Shown here one piece after another: positions 33,316 through 41,366 of a stretch of 64,000 nt of DNA. The notes below the pieces were generated by a model that ran no database searches, was not told where the DNA came from, and saw only the letters and a program-made list of their open reading frames with translations. Origin of the DNA: Beijerinckiaceae bacterium (GTDB lineage Bacteria > Pseudomonadota > Alphaproteobacteria > Rhizobiales > Beijerinckiaceae); the NCBI GenBank assembly GCA_019745195.1, contig JAIETL010000062.1, forward strand, positions 1 to 64,000, given 5' to 3'. Numbering within the stretch: the first letter of the stretch is position 1; every line of letters starts with the position of its first letter. The position numbers and the translations under genes were made by a program.

Positions 33316-34071
33316 TCAGATCAGCGGGCGCGGCCGGAATTCCTGCTCGAAGAGCGAGGCCATCCGCGCCGTCAGCCGCGGATTGATGAGCGTCAGCCGG
33401 CCGCCGGCGACCGAGAACAGCCCGGCCCGGCGCAGCCGCGACCAGGTCTTGCTGGTGTGGACGAGCGACAGGCCGAGCGCGTCGGCAAGCTGCTGCTGCG
33501 AGAGCGGAAACGCAAAGCTGCCATCCACCACGAGGCCGAGCGCATCGGCGCGGCGATAGAGCGAGATCACCATGGCGGCGATACGCTCGCTGGCGCTGCG
33601 CTGGCCTACGGAGGTCAGGTTCTCGTCGATCAGGCTCTCCTCGCGCGAACCGAGCCAGGCGATCTCGTAGGACAGGCTCGGCATGCGCACGAACAAATCC
33701 CAGACGCGCTTGCGCGGAAACACGCAAAGCTCGACATCGGTCAGTGCCTCGATGCCGTGCTGGGCGGCGCTGAGCAGCGAGGCCTGCAGGCCCACAAGGT
33801 CTCCGGGAAGCAGGAAGTTCAGGATCTGGCGGCGGCCGTCCGGCAGCGACTTGTAGCGAAAGGCCCAGCCGGAGAAGAGCGTGTAGAGCTCGGCGTCCTC
33901 CTGGCCCGGATGGATGATGTCGCCGCCCGCCTGGACCAGGCGATGATCCACCTTCATCGCCTGGATGAAGCGGACCTCGTCGTCGGGCTTGTCCTTGAAG
34001 GCAGGCTTCAGCCGCAGCGGACAGGCCAGGCATGGCACGCCGAGACGGCTCTCTTTCGCGCTCACCGTCAT
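33316..34071 (-). CDS. Crp/Fnr-family transcriptional regulator
   Basis: A 251-aa regulator with an N-terminal effector domain (cyclic-nucleotide-like beta roll: VQAGGDIIHPGQEDAELYTLFSGWAFRY...GRRQILNFLLPGDLVGLQ) and a C-terminal winged helix-turn-helix (FPLSQQQLADALGLSLVHTSKTWSRLRRAGLF). Cys14 and Cys17 (VPCLACPLR) recall the Fnr cluster motif, but the fourth-Cys pattern of true Fnr is incomplete, so oxygen sensing is uncertain. The ATG at 34071 is chosen over one at 34137. Divergent from the ABC transporter gene and upstream of the PmtA-like gene; its targets are unknown. Confidence 0.88.
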   Translation of the reverse strand: MTVSAKESRLGVPCLACPLRLKPAFKDKPDDEVRFIQAMKVDHRLVQAGGDIIHPGQEDAELYTLFSGWAFRYKSLPDGRRQILNFLLPGDLVGLQASLLSAAQHGIEALTDVELCVFPRKRVWDLFVRMPSLSYEIAWLGSREESLIDENLTSVGQRSASERIAAMVISLYRRADALGLVVDGSFAFPLSQQQLADALGLSLVHTSKTWSRLRRAGLFSVAGGRLTLINPRLTARMASLFEQEFRPRPLI

Positions 34072-34288
34072 GCCTCGACGTCCTTCCCCCAGCCGCCCGG
34101 CAGATTGCCAGCCTTCCGGCATCGGGCTCAAGGTCAAATGACGTAGTATCGCGACTTGTGCATTGCAACATTATGCTGGCAAGGAGGAGGCCTGCAAAGG
34201 AACCAATGGCGGCTTTGCGCGGTTCTCATCGCGCATCTGACGCCGCCGACACGATACGCGCCGTCATAATATCCGGAGCCCCGCGCGC

Positions 34289-36097
34289 ATGACCGACCAG
34301 CCAAGCCTTCCGGCGCGCTCGCGCATGCGCCGCTTCTTTGCGGTCGCCCTTCCGTTCTGGGGCGGGCCGACGCGCTGGCGGGCCTGGTTCCTGACGCTGA
34401 CGGTGCTGGTCTTCGTCGCGGCGCAGATCGCGACTGCCGTCGGCGTCAACGCCTGGAACCGGTTGTTCTTCGACGCGCTGGAGACGCGCAACGCGGCGAC
34501 CGTGTGGAGCGTGGTCGCTTGGCTGCCCCTGCTGGTCGTCGTGTCGTCGCTGACGCTATCGGCGCTGGTGATCAGCCGGATGCTGCTGCAGACGCGCTGG
34601 CGCGAATATCTGACCAAGCGGCTGGCGGGCTGGTGGATCGCCGACCAGCGCTATTACCGGCTGCAGTTCATCGCCAGGGAGCAGACGGCGCCGGAATACC
34701 GAATCGCCGACGATGTCAGGCTCGCGATCGAGCCGCTGGTCGAGTTCGCGATCGGCCTGATCAGCGCGGCTGTCACGGCCGCGACATTCGCGGCGATCCT
34801 GTGGCACGTCGCGGGCTCGGCCTCGTTCACGCTCGGCGGCGTCGCGATCGTGATCCCGAGCTATATGGCGCTCGCGGCGATTCTCTACGCCGTCATCGCC
34901 TCGCTCGCCGCCTATTTCGCCGGTCGGCCGCTTGTCGGGAAGATTTCGGCCAAGAACGAGGCCGAAGCGCAGTTCCGGGCCGAGATGACGCGCTTGCGCG
35001 AGAACGCCGAGAGCATCGCCCTGATCAAGGGCGATGCGGACGAGCGCGCCTCGGTCGGCGAAAACTACGGGCGCGTCGTCTCGGCCTGGCTGAGGGTCAT
35101 CCGTCAGCAGGGCGTGATCGCGCTGGTGCTCAATACCAACGGCGCGCTCTTCCCGATCGTGCCGCTGCTGCTGATCGCGCCGAAATATCTGTCGGGCGAG
35201 GTGACGCTCGGCGCGGTGATGCAGGTCGTCGCCGCGTTCAGCGCCGTACAGGCGGCGCTGATCTGGTTCGTCGACAATTTCGTCAGGCTGGCGGAGTGGT
35301 TCGCCTCGGTCAGCCGCGTCGATGAATTGCAGGAGGCGCTCGAAGCGCTCGATCTCGGCACGATCATGGAAGGCGACACCCGCATCCAGCTCGGCGAAAG
35401 CGAGGACGGCGCGATCCATCTCGAGAACCTCTCGATCGCCCACAGCAACGGCCGGGCCGTGATCACCGACGCCTCGACCGTGATCGGGCTCGGAGAGAAG
35501 GTGCTGATCGTCGGCGAGAGCGGCACCGGCAAGAGCACGCTGATCCGGGCGCTGGCGGGCCTTTGGCCCTGGGGCTCGGGCTCGATCACCGTGCCGCGCG
35601 GCAAATCCATGGCCTTCGTACCGCAGAAACCCTATCTGCCGATCGGCTCGCTGCGCACGGTGCTGCTCTATCCGGAGGCCGAACTGCCGGTGAAGGACGA
35701 GGTCATCGTCGCCGCGCTGAAGCGTTGCGGCCTGGGCTACATGGCCAAGCGCCTCGACGAGACCGACGCGTGGGACCGCATCCTGTCGGGCGGCGAACGC
35801 CAGCGCGTCGCCTTCGCCAGACTCGTGATCCAGCGGCCCGACATCATCATCATGGACGAGGCGACCTCGGCGCTCGACGAGGACAGCCAGAACTCGCTTT
35901 TGGGACTTCTCGAGGCCGAACTGGCGCATGCGACCGTGATCAGCGTCGGCCACAGGCCGGGCCTTGAAGAGTATCACGACCGCAAGATCACGCTGGAGAA
36001 GCGGCTTGCAGGAGCGCAGCTAACCTCGCGACGGCTCGGCAAATCACTGTGGCGCCTGTTCCGGACGAAGCAGGCCGCCAATGACGCGGCGACCTGA
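34289..36097 (+). CDS. ABC transporter, fused permease and ATPase (SbmA/BacA-YddA type)
   Basis: A 602-aa half-transporter. The N-terminal SbmA/BacA-like membrane domain (about 1-340, with RWREYLTKRLAGWWIADQRYYRLQF and IALIKGDADERASVGENYGRV) is followed by an ABC ATPase domain: Walker A VGESGTGKSTLIRALAGLW, Q-loop VPQKPYLPIGSLRT, signature LSGGERQRVAFARLVIQ, Walker B IIIMDEATSALDE. The likely homodimer sits in the inner membrane. Relatives move vitamin B12-like molecules, very-long-chain fatty acids or peptides; substrate here is unknown. A weak EcfG-like match lies upstream. Confidence 0.9.
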   Translation: MTDQPSLPARSRMRRFFAVALPFWGGPTRWRAWFLTLTVLVFVAAQIATAVGVNAWNRLFFDALETRNAATVWSVVAWLPLLVVVSSLTLSALVISRMLLQTRWREYLTKRLAGWWIADQRYYRLQFIAREQTAPEYRIADDVRLAIEPLVEFAIGLISAAVTAATFAAILWHVAGSASFTLGGVAIVIPSYMALAAILYAVIASLAAYFAGRPLVGKISAKNEAEAQFRAEMTRLRENAESIALIKGDADERASVGENYGRVVSAWLRVIRQQGVIALVLNTNGALFPIVPLLLIAPKYLSGEVTLGAVMQVVAAFSAVQAALIWFVDNFVRLAEWFASVSRVDELQEALEALDLGTIMEGDTRIQLGESEDGAIHLENLSIAHSNGRAVITDASTVIGLGEKVLIVGESGTGKSTLIRALAGLWPWGSGSITVPRGKSMAFVPQKPYLPIGSLRTVLLYPEAELPVKDEVIVAALKRCGLGYMAKRLDETDAWDRILSGGERQRVAFARLVIQRPDIIIMDEATSALDEDSQNSLLGLLEAELAHATVISVGHRPGLEEYHDRKITLEKRLAGAQLTSRRLGKSLWRLFRTKQAANDAAT

Positions 36098-36164
36098 GCC
36101 CCGGCAACGGAAAAGAGTCGGCGTTCACGAAACCGGCATTTCCAGGGCGTCTATGCCCCGAAAC

Positions 36165-36189
36165 GGAACCTATGCTTGGGGTCGACGTT
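36165..36189 (+). promoter_or_regulatory. EcfG promoter upstream of the 92-aa exported protein
   Basis: GGAAC (36165-36169), 16-base spacer, CGTT (36186-36189): an exact match to the alphaproteobacterial general stress promoter GGAAC-N16/17-CGTT. It is 53 bp before the ATG at 36243. Confidence 0.82.
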
Positions 36190-36242
36190 AACTCTCCATG
36201 AAACCGGCCTTTGGCGGCCGGTAACGGCGACGGGAGAGACAG

Positions 36243-36521
36243 ATGTTGACCAACAGCCTTGCCCCCATCAAACGCGCCGCCCTTTTCTTCGGCTTCATGG
36301 GCATCGCTGTCGCGACGCTGACCTTGGGCGCCGGCCTCCAGGTTCCCGCCGATCAGAGTTCCACCACCGTCGAGCAGGCCAAGATCGAACGCAACATCCC
36401 GACGGATGCGCAGTTCGCGGCCGTCAACCCCGGACAGCGCACCGTGACCAGCGTCAAGCGCGCCATTCCGAGTTCTCAGCAGGCGCGCCTGGCCGTCTCG
36501 TCAGACAATGTGATGCGCTGA
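36243..36521 (+). CDS. Hypothetical small exported protein, predicted GSR member
   Basis: A 92-aa protein with an N-terminal hydrophobic segment (AALFFGFMGIAVATLTLGAG) as signal peptide or anchor and a polar remainder (QVPADQSSTTVEQAKIERNI). I recognise no family. It has its own exact EcfG promoter upstream and a strong terminator (36600-36626) downstream, so it is a free-standing unit controlled by the stress sigma factor encoded 3 kb away. Probably periplasmic or membrane-anchored. Confidence 0.75.
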   Translation: MLTNSLAPIKRAALFFGFMGIAVATLTLGAGLQVPADQSSTTVEQAKIERNIPTDAQFAAVNPGQRTVTSVKRAIPSSQQARLAVSSDNVMR

Positions 36522-36599
36522 GACTTTTTTGAGCGCGGCTGGAACCCATCGGAGTTTCCGGCGTTCAGCCTCCAGCGCTCCCTCGCGCGACACTTCCAA

Positions 36600-36626
36600 A
36601 AGCCGCCTTCGGGCGGCTTGTTTTTT
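36600..36626 (+). terminator. Rho-independent terminator
   Basis: Eight-base stem AAGCCGCC/GGCGGCTT with a TTCG loop, followed by G and six T. It ends the unit of the 92-aa protein and precedes the transglutaminase gene. Confidence 0.92.
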
Positions 36627-36683
36627 GGCCTGTCACACCGGCATTCCACATTAGCGGACGCGATCCGTTTCCCGAGGACCACT

Positions 36684-37562
36684 ATGTATCTGCGCATCCG
36701 CCATGCGACGACCTACAGCTATGCCGGCCCGGTCCAGTTCGGGCCGCACCGGCTGATGCTGCGGCCGCGCGATTCCTTCGATCTGCGCGTCGTCGATACG
36801 GCGCTGACGATCTCGCCGCAGGCGCGGCTGCGCTGGATGCACGACGCCTATGGCAACTCCGTCGCGATCGCGAATTTCGCAGGTGTCGCCGACAAACTCG
36901 ACATCGTCAGCGAACTGGTGATCCAGCGCTTCGGCTCGGCCCTGCCGCGAACCGAGATCGAAACGACGGGCGCGATCACCGGGGTCGTCTACAGCGAGGC
37001 GGAGCGCGCTGTGCTGGCGCCCTATCTCGACCTCGCCGCCGCCGATCCCGACGGGGTTCTCGACCAGTGGCTGGCGGATTTTCGCGCCCGCATCGGACAG
37101 GGCTCGGGTCATCTTCTGCGCGACCTGGCGCATGGGATCTACACCAGCCTGAGCTACGCTTTGCGCTATGACGAGGGCACGCAGCATCCAGCCGACACGA
37201 TCAGGCAGGCCGCCGGCTCCTGCCGCGACTATGCGTGGCTTTTTATCGAACTGGCGCGACGGATGGGCTTCGCGGCGCGTTTCGTCACCGGCTACATCCA
37301 TGATCGCTCCCCGGACGCGGCCGGGCTGGTCTCGGCTGTGGGGCTGACGCATGCCTGGGCGGACGTCTTCATTCCAGGGGATGGCTGGGTCGAGTTCGAT
37401 CCGACCAACGACCTCGTCGCCGACCGCCAGTTGCTGCGCGTCGCTGTGGCGCGCGTGCCCGAGGACGCCTCGCCGGTTTCGGGCAGCTTCACAGGGCTGA
37501 CCGGCTCGTTTCTGGGCCTCGGCGTCGGCGTCTCGATCGAGATGATCGACGCGCCCGCCTGA
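36684..37562 (+). CDS. Transglutaminase-like protein
   Basis: A 292-aa bacterial transglutaminase-fold protein. The N-terminal beta domain has the family start MYLRIRHATTYSYAGPVQFG and HRLMLRPRDS; the papain-like catalytic triad is visible as Cys in AAGSCRDYAWLFIELAR, His in LTHAWADVFIPGDGW and Asp in FDPTNDLVADRQ. These cytosolic proteins are usually linked to peptide or amide processing; substrates are unknown. The ATG at 36684 is used because the sequence upstream is terminator DNA. Confidence 0.92.
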   Translation: MYLRIRHATTYSYAGPVQFGPHRLMLRPRDSFDLRVVDTALTISPQARLRWMHDAYGNSVAIANFAGVADKLDIVSELVIQRFGSALPRTEIETTGAITGVVYSEAERAVLAPYLDLAAADPDGVLDQWLADFRARIGQGSGHLLRDLAHGIYTSLSYALRYDEGTQHPADTIRQAAGSCRDYAWLFIELARRMGFAARFVTGYIHDRSPDAAGLVSAVGLTHAWADVFIPGDGWVEFDPTNDLVADRQLLRVAVARVPEDASPVSGSFTGLTGSFLGLGVGVSIEMIDAPA

Positions 37563-37571
37563 AGCCAGCTC

Positions 37572-39209
37572 TCAGCCTGCGACGCCGATGCGCCAGGCGC
37601 CAAGCGCCCGGCCCGCCGGCGCCACCGTCTGCACCGCCTCGATCTGGGCGATCAGGCCGGCGAAGAGTTTTGGCGGTTCGCTGTGCGGCAGATCGCGATC
37701 GGCTGTGATCTCGATCTCGATGCCGCCCTCGTCATGGTCGCGCGCCGCGACCGCGATGCTGATGCTGGGCGTGTCGCGTAAGGCGCGCGAGACGACATCG
37801 ACGATGAGGAAGCCGAGCGGGATGATGCGATCGACCGACAGTGCGGCCTGCGTGTCCAAAGTGCCCGAAATCCACTGGTCGCGATTGCGCAGCAGGTTCG
37901 AAATCATGGTCACGACGTCATCGAGGAACAGGTCGACCCGGACCGGCTGCATCTCGCCATCGGCCAGGGTGAAGCGATAGGCGGCCGACAGGACATGGAC
38001 GCGACACTCGGCGTCCGACAGCGCAAGCCTCGCCTCGCCGCGATAGTCGCGCTTGGTCAGGCCGATATAGCTCTGCACCACCTGCAGGCTGTTCTTGACC
38101 CGGTGGTGCAGTTCGCGGACCAGGAAGCGGTTGTCGTCGAGCGCGGTCTGGAGCTTGCGCTGGCGAACCTCCTGCTCATCGACCATGCCGTTAAAGGCTT
38201 CGGCCACGCTGCGGATGTCGGACGGCATGTCGTCGGCGACGACCGCCCGCGCGCTGCTCAGCGTCGAACGCGCCCGCGCGGCCGCCTCGATGCCGCGCAA
38301 CCAGCGAACGCAATGCTGGTCGATCGCCCGCAGATAGACCAGGCAGAGCAGGCCAAGTGTCAGCAGCGGCGCGATCAGCAGCGTCAGGAACTGGATGTAG
38401 GCGGCGCGCTCCGGCGCGCCGTCGAAGGAGGCGATGACATAAAGATCGGGGTCGGCGACCATGCGGGCGACATAGGCGCGTGTTGCGCCGGAGCGGCTGG
38501 GCGCCGACCATTGCATCTGCTGGTCGGGAACCCGCGTCCGCAACGGCAGCCATGACGCATCCGCTTCACCGGAACCGCGCGCGACGACGATGTTTCCGGA
38601 GCGCGAGACGAGCGCGACGTGCATCCCTTCGCCTGCCGATCCGAGATCATAGACCTGGTCGAGCAAGGCGGGGTCGACCGCGAAAAGGCCGCCCGCGCCA
38701 TTGGCGGCGCGGGCGCTGACAACCAGATAGGAAATCCCGCCGATGACGGCTTGGCCATAGCGGACATCGGCGGATTCGGGCCCGCCCCAAGCGGCGATCG
38801 GCGGCATCGTCTGAAGTTCGACCGTCGTCCTCGCAAGATCGGCCGGGCTCACCGCTGCCACCTTCGACGCCGCGCAGGTCCCGCCGGGCACGGTCAGAAG
38901 CACCGCCTCGAACCCCCTGATGCTGTCGAGCACGGCGCGCGCCGTCGCCCCGCAATCCGAAGACACGCCTTCGCCCTGCCGGATGGCGGCGGCCGAGGCC
39001 AGCAGGGTGCGCAATGCGCCGCGATACCAGAGCCGGGTGCGCACCGCGAAATCATCCGCGGCGCGCGCCTGCGACAGGGCGATGGCCGCATTGACCGTGC
39101 GATAGGTGGTGAAGGCTGCGATGGCCGTCAGGCAGGCGATCGGTAGCGCGATCGCGACGAGAAGCGCCAGCAACCGCCCCCTTACCGTACTGAAGCGCGT
39201 CAGTCTCAT
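37572..39209 (-). CDS. HisKA_2-type sensor histidine kinase, degenerate ATPase domain, next to ecfG
   Basis: A 545-aa sensor with membrane helices at about 13-35 and 272-293, a periplasmic sensing domain between them and a HAMP-like linker (EAAARARSTLSSAR). The HisKA_2 dimerisation box RELHHRVKNSLQVVQSYIGL (366-384, phospho-His at 368/369) is intact. The ATPase domain after it (about 420-545) lacks a clear N-box Asn (IVDVVSRALRD where NELVTNAIKHA is usual) and any DxGxG loop, so it may not bind ATP normally. It starts 16 bp after ecfG in the same operon, so it is the natural candidate to control PhyR phosphorylation. A pseudokinase or phosphatase role is inference. Confidence 0.85.
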   Translation of the reverse strand: MRLTRFSTVRGRLLALLVAIALPIACLTAIAAFTTYRTVNAAIALSQARAADDFAVRTRLWYRGALRTLLASAAAIRQGEGVSSDCGATARAVLDSIRGFEAVLLTVPGGTCAASKVAAVSPADLARTTVELQTMPPIAAWGGPESADVRYGQAVIGGISYLVVSARAANGAGGLFAVDPALLDQVYDLGSAGEGMHVALVSRSGNIVVARGSGEADASWLPLRTRVPDQQMQWSAPSRSGATRAYVARMVADPDLYVIASFDGAPERAAYIQFLTLLIAPLLTLGLLCLVYLRAIDQHCVRWLRGIEAAARARSTLSSARAVVADDMPSDIRSVAEAFNGMVDEQEVRQRKLQTALDDNRFLVRELHHRVKNSLQVVQSYIGLTKRDYRGEARLALSDAECRVHVLSAAYRFTLADGEMQPVRVDLFLDDVVTMISNLLRNRDQWISGTLDTQAALSVDRIIPLGFLIVDVVSRALRDTPSISIAVAARDHDEGGIEIEITADRDLPHSEPPKLFAGLIAQIEAVQTVAPAGRALGAWRIGVAG

Positions 39210-39225
39210 CCTGTGATCATGCGCA

Positions 39226-39786
39226 TCAGATGTTGACGATCTCCGAGCCAGCCCGCTGCAGCGCGGCGGCGCTTTGCCGGTCGGGCCCGAGATCGTCGAG
39301 GCCGCCGATGGAGAGAAGCTCGGCGAGCTTTGTGCGGGCGCGGTTCACGCGGCTCTTGATCGTGCCGATGGCGACACCGCAGATCTCGGCGGTCTCCTCA
39401 TAGGACAGACCGGTCGCCCCGACCATGATCAGCACCTCGCGCTGCTCCTCCGGCAGCTTCGCCAGCGCCTTGCGGAAATCGGCGAGGTCGAGATGGCTCT
39501 CCTGATTGCCGCGCACCGCGAGACGCTCGGCGTAGGTGCCCTCGCTGTCCTGCACCTCGCGCCCGCGCTTGCGGTAGAGAGAGTAATAGGTGTTGCGCAG
39601 GATGGTGAAGAGCCAGGCGCGCAGGCTGGTGCCGGGCTCGAACTTCTCCGAATTGCCCCAGGCCTTGAGCAGCGTGTCCTGAACCAGATCGTCGGCGAGC
39701 TGCATCGAGCCCGACAGCGACGCCGCGAACGCGCGCAGGTTCGGAATCTCCTTGATCAGGCCGTCCTTGAACTCAGTGGCGCTCAT
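39226..39786 (-). CDS. ecfG: General stress ECF sigma factor EcfG
   Basis: ECF15-group sigma factor (186 aa). Region 2: FAASLSGSMQLADDLVQDTLLKAW, FEPGTSLRAWLFTILRNTYYSLYRK; region 4: LPEEQREVLIMVGATGLSYEETAEICGVAIGTIKSRVNRAR. It directs transcription from GGAAC-N16/17-CGTT promoters when freed from NepR. Its start overlaps the nepR stop by 14 bp. Several matching promoters surround it in this window. Confidence 0.97.
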   Translation of the reverse strand: MSATEFKDGLIKEIPNLRAFAASLSGSMQLADDLVQDTLLKAWGNSEKFEPGTSLRAWLFTILRNTYYSLYRKRGREVQDSEGTYAERLAVRGNQESHLDLADFRKALAKLPEEQREVLIMVGATGLSYEETAEICGVAIGTIKSRVNRARTKLAELLSIGGLDDLGPDRQSAAALQRAGSEIVNI

Positions 39787-39994
39787 CGGCGGAGTCCCCG
39801 GCGGCGCGGTTTTCCTGCGCTTCGAGTTGCGCGAGCAGCACCAGAAATTTGTCGGGCACCGGCGCGTTGACGATATCGTCGTAATGCGCCTTCAGCGACC
39901 GGCCGATCGATTCCTGGACCTTGGGATCCATAAAAATCTCGGCCTCGTCCTGCCCCCCGGCCGGATCGGCCATCCCCGTCTCGATAGTGCTCAT
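39773..39994 (-). CDS. nepR: Anti-sigma factor NepR
   Basis: A 73-aa anti-sigma factor that holds EcfG inactive until phosphorylated PhyR sequesters it. The conserved NepR core is visible: MDPKVQESIGRSLKAHYDDIV then APVPDKFLVLLAQLE, with a non-conserved acidic N-terminus and short C-tail. ATGs at 39994 and 39997 are adjacent; the GAGGG ribosome site favours 39994. First gene of nepR-ecfG-kinase, divergent from phyR, with an EcfG-type promoter 133 bp upstream suggesting autoregulation. Confidence 0.93.
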   Translation of the reverse strand: MSTIETGMADPAGGQDEAEIFMDPKVQESIGRSLKAHYDDIVNAPVPDKFLVLLAQLEAQENRAAGDSADERH

Positions 39995-40126
39995 CATCGC
40001 CCTCGCGCCCGAGGCGCGCCCGCTTTTCCAGCAGGTCGCACCAATGGTCATTGTCAACACATGCCGGCGGATGATCGACCCGCCGAAGTTTCGCCACTCA
40101 CAAAGCATGCACTCATACGGCACATG

Positions 40127-40151
40127 AACTGGCGGTTCCGGCAAAGGTTCC
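40127..40151 (-). promoter_or_regulatory. Candidate EcfG promoter of nepR-ecfG
   Basis: Minus strand GGAAC (40151-40147), 17-base spacer, GTT (40129-40127); the base before GTT is A. It lies 133 bp from the nepR start in the divergent nepR/phyR spacer. A second GGAAC sits inside the spacer. Confidence 0.55.
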
Positions 40152-40230
40152 CGCAAAAATGCAAAATAAATTGCTTGTCAGGAAGCCGCGCCCAGTGCTC
40201 ATTTCCGCGCACGTGACAAAGGACGGTTTT

Positions 40231-41028
40231 ATGTCGATCGCCAAAGAAATTGCGCCCCATCTGCCTTATTTGCGCCGGTTTGCACGCGCCCTCAGCGGCA
40301 CGCAGGCCGGCGGCGACGCCTATGTCGTCGCCATGCTGGAAGCGCTGATCCTCGATCCGTCATCGTTTCCGCGCGATCTCAACCCGCGCGTCGGCCTCTA
40401 CAACATATTCCTGAAGCTCTGGTCGTCGGTCGGCCTCAACGTCGCACCTGGCGGCCAGGCCGAGCTTGACCGCTCCTCGGCCGAGCGCAACCTCGAAGCG
40501 CTGACGCCCCGGCCGCGACAGGCCTTCCTGCTGCGCACCGTCGAGGGCTTCTCGATCGAGGAGGTCGCTCAGATCATCGACGTCAGCCCCTCGGAAGCCG
40601 CCGGCCTCGTCCAGACCGCCGGTCAGGAGATCGCCGAGCAGGTTGCGACCGACGTCCTGATCATCGAGGACGAGCCGATCATCGCGCTCGACATCGAGAC
40701 CATGGTCGAGGAACTTGGCCACACCGTCACCGGCGTCGCGCGAACGCATCGAGAGGCGATCGCGCTCGTGGCCAAGAAGCGCCCCGGCCTCGTTCTGGCC
40801 GATATCCAGCTTGCCGATGGCAGCTCGGGCCTCGACGCCGTCAACGAGATCCTGGCTTCCATCGACGTGCCCGTGATCTTCATCACCGCCTATCCCGAGC
40901 GCCTGCTGACCGGCGACCGGCCGGAGCCTGCCTTCCTGATCACCAAGCCGTTCCAGCCCGAGGCTGTGAAGGCCGCGATCAGCCAGGCGCTGTTCTTCGA
41001 CCGCCGCGCCGGCCGCAAGGCCGCCTGA
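40231..41028 (+). CDS. phyR: General stress response regulator PhyR
   Basis: Anti-anti-sigma factor (265 aa): an ECF-sigma-like N-terminal domain (1-135, with APHLPYLRRFARALSGTQAG and LTPRPRQAFLLRTVEGFSIEEV) fused to a receiver domain (140-255) with acidic pair E146/D147, phospho-acceptor D191 (LADIQLADG), T219 and K239 (LITKPFQ). When phosphorylated it binds NepR and frees EcfG. I chose the ATG at 40231 (AAAGGA ribosome site) because the earlier in-frame start adds unconserved sequence. Divergent from nepR; a strong terminator follows. Confidence 0.97.
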   Translation: MSIAKEIAPHLPYLRRFARALSGTQAGGDAYVVAMLEALILDPSSFPRDLNPRVGLYNIFLKLWSSVGLNVAPGGQAELDRSSAERNLEALTPRPRQAFLLRTVEGFSIEEVAQIIDVSPSEAAGLVQTAGQEIAEQVATDVLIIEDEPIIALDIETMVEELGHTVTGVARTHREAIALVAKKRPGLVLADIQLADGSSGLDAVNEILASIDVPVIFITAYPERLLTGDRPEPAFLITKPFQPEAVKAAISQALFFDRRAGRKAA

Positions 41029-41050
41029 CGCCACGAAACGCGTCTTCAAA

Positions 41051-41083
41051 GGCCCGCGACGCGTCCCGCGTCGCGGGCCTTTT
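41051..41083 (+). terminator. Rho-independent terminator of phyR
   Basis: A perfect 13-bp stem (GGCCCGCGACGCG/CGCGTCGCGGGCC) with a 3-base loop, followed by four T. It begins 23 bp after the phyR stop. Confidence 0.92.
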
Positions 41084-41101
41084 CGCGTTCTGGCGCGACC
41101 G

Positions 41102-41126
41102 GGAACAATCGCGTGCCGATGATGTT
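41102..41126 (+). promoter_or_regulatory. Candidate EcfG promoter of the 54-aa membrane protein and extensin-like gene
   Basis: GGAAC (41102-41106), 17-base spacer, GTT (41124-41126), preceded by T instead of C. It lies between the phyR terminator and the small gene, 52 bp before its ATG. Confidence 0.65.
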
Positions 41127-41177
41127 TCAGCAGGAGGTTCTGGGGCGGCGGACACGTCTTGCAGAGGAGCAACACCC

Positions 41178-41342
41178 ATGGTGATGACGTTCGTGGCGAC
41201 TGTTGTCGCCGGTGCATCGATCGCGACCGCCCTGTTCGGCGGGCTCATACCCAGCGACGTTCTGGCGGGCGAAGCGCTGTCGCTGGCTTTGGCCGCGACA
41301 GCCACCGCGGCAGTTGCCGGCGCATCCGCTCTGGACGGCTGA
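41178..41342 (+). CDS. Small (54 aa) hydrophobic membrane protein
   Basis: ATG GTG ATG ACG start with a GAGGAGC ribosome site 7 bp upstream; the peptide is MVMTFVATVVAGASIATALF then GGLIPSDVLAGEAL and a second Ala-rich hydrophobic segment. Two membrane segments are likely, separated by a short polar turn. No family recognised. It sits between an EcfG-type promoter and the extensin-like gene (24 bp downstream), so it is probably the first gene of a stress-induced operon. Confidence 0.65.
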   Translation: MVMTFVATVVAGASIATALFGGLIPSDVLAGEALSLALAATATAAVAGASALDG

Positions 41343-41366
41343 GCCGATGCCAGGCGGGGGAGGCGC

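Noticed and set aside
34150-34180. Fnr/Crp-type box in the Crp/Fnr-ABC divergent spacer
   Set aside because: TTGTGCATTGCAAC is only a partial dyad and not a TTGAT-N4-ATCAA site; not supportable.
34199-34224. Possible EcfG promoter before the ABC transporter gene
   Set aside because: GGAAC is followed by GTT only after 18 bases with no C before it; too far from consensus to list.
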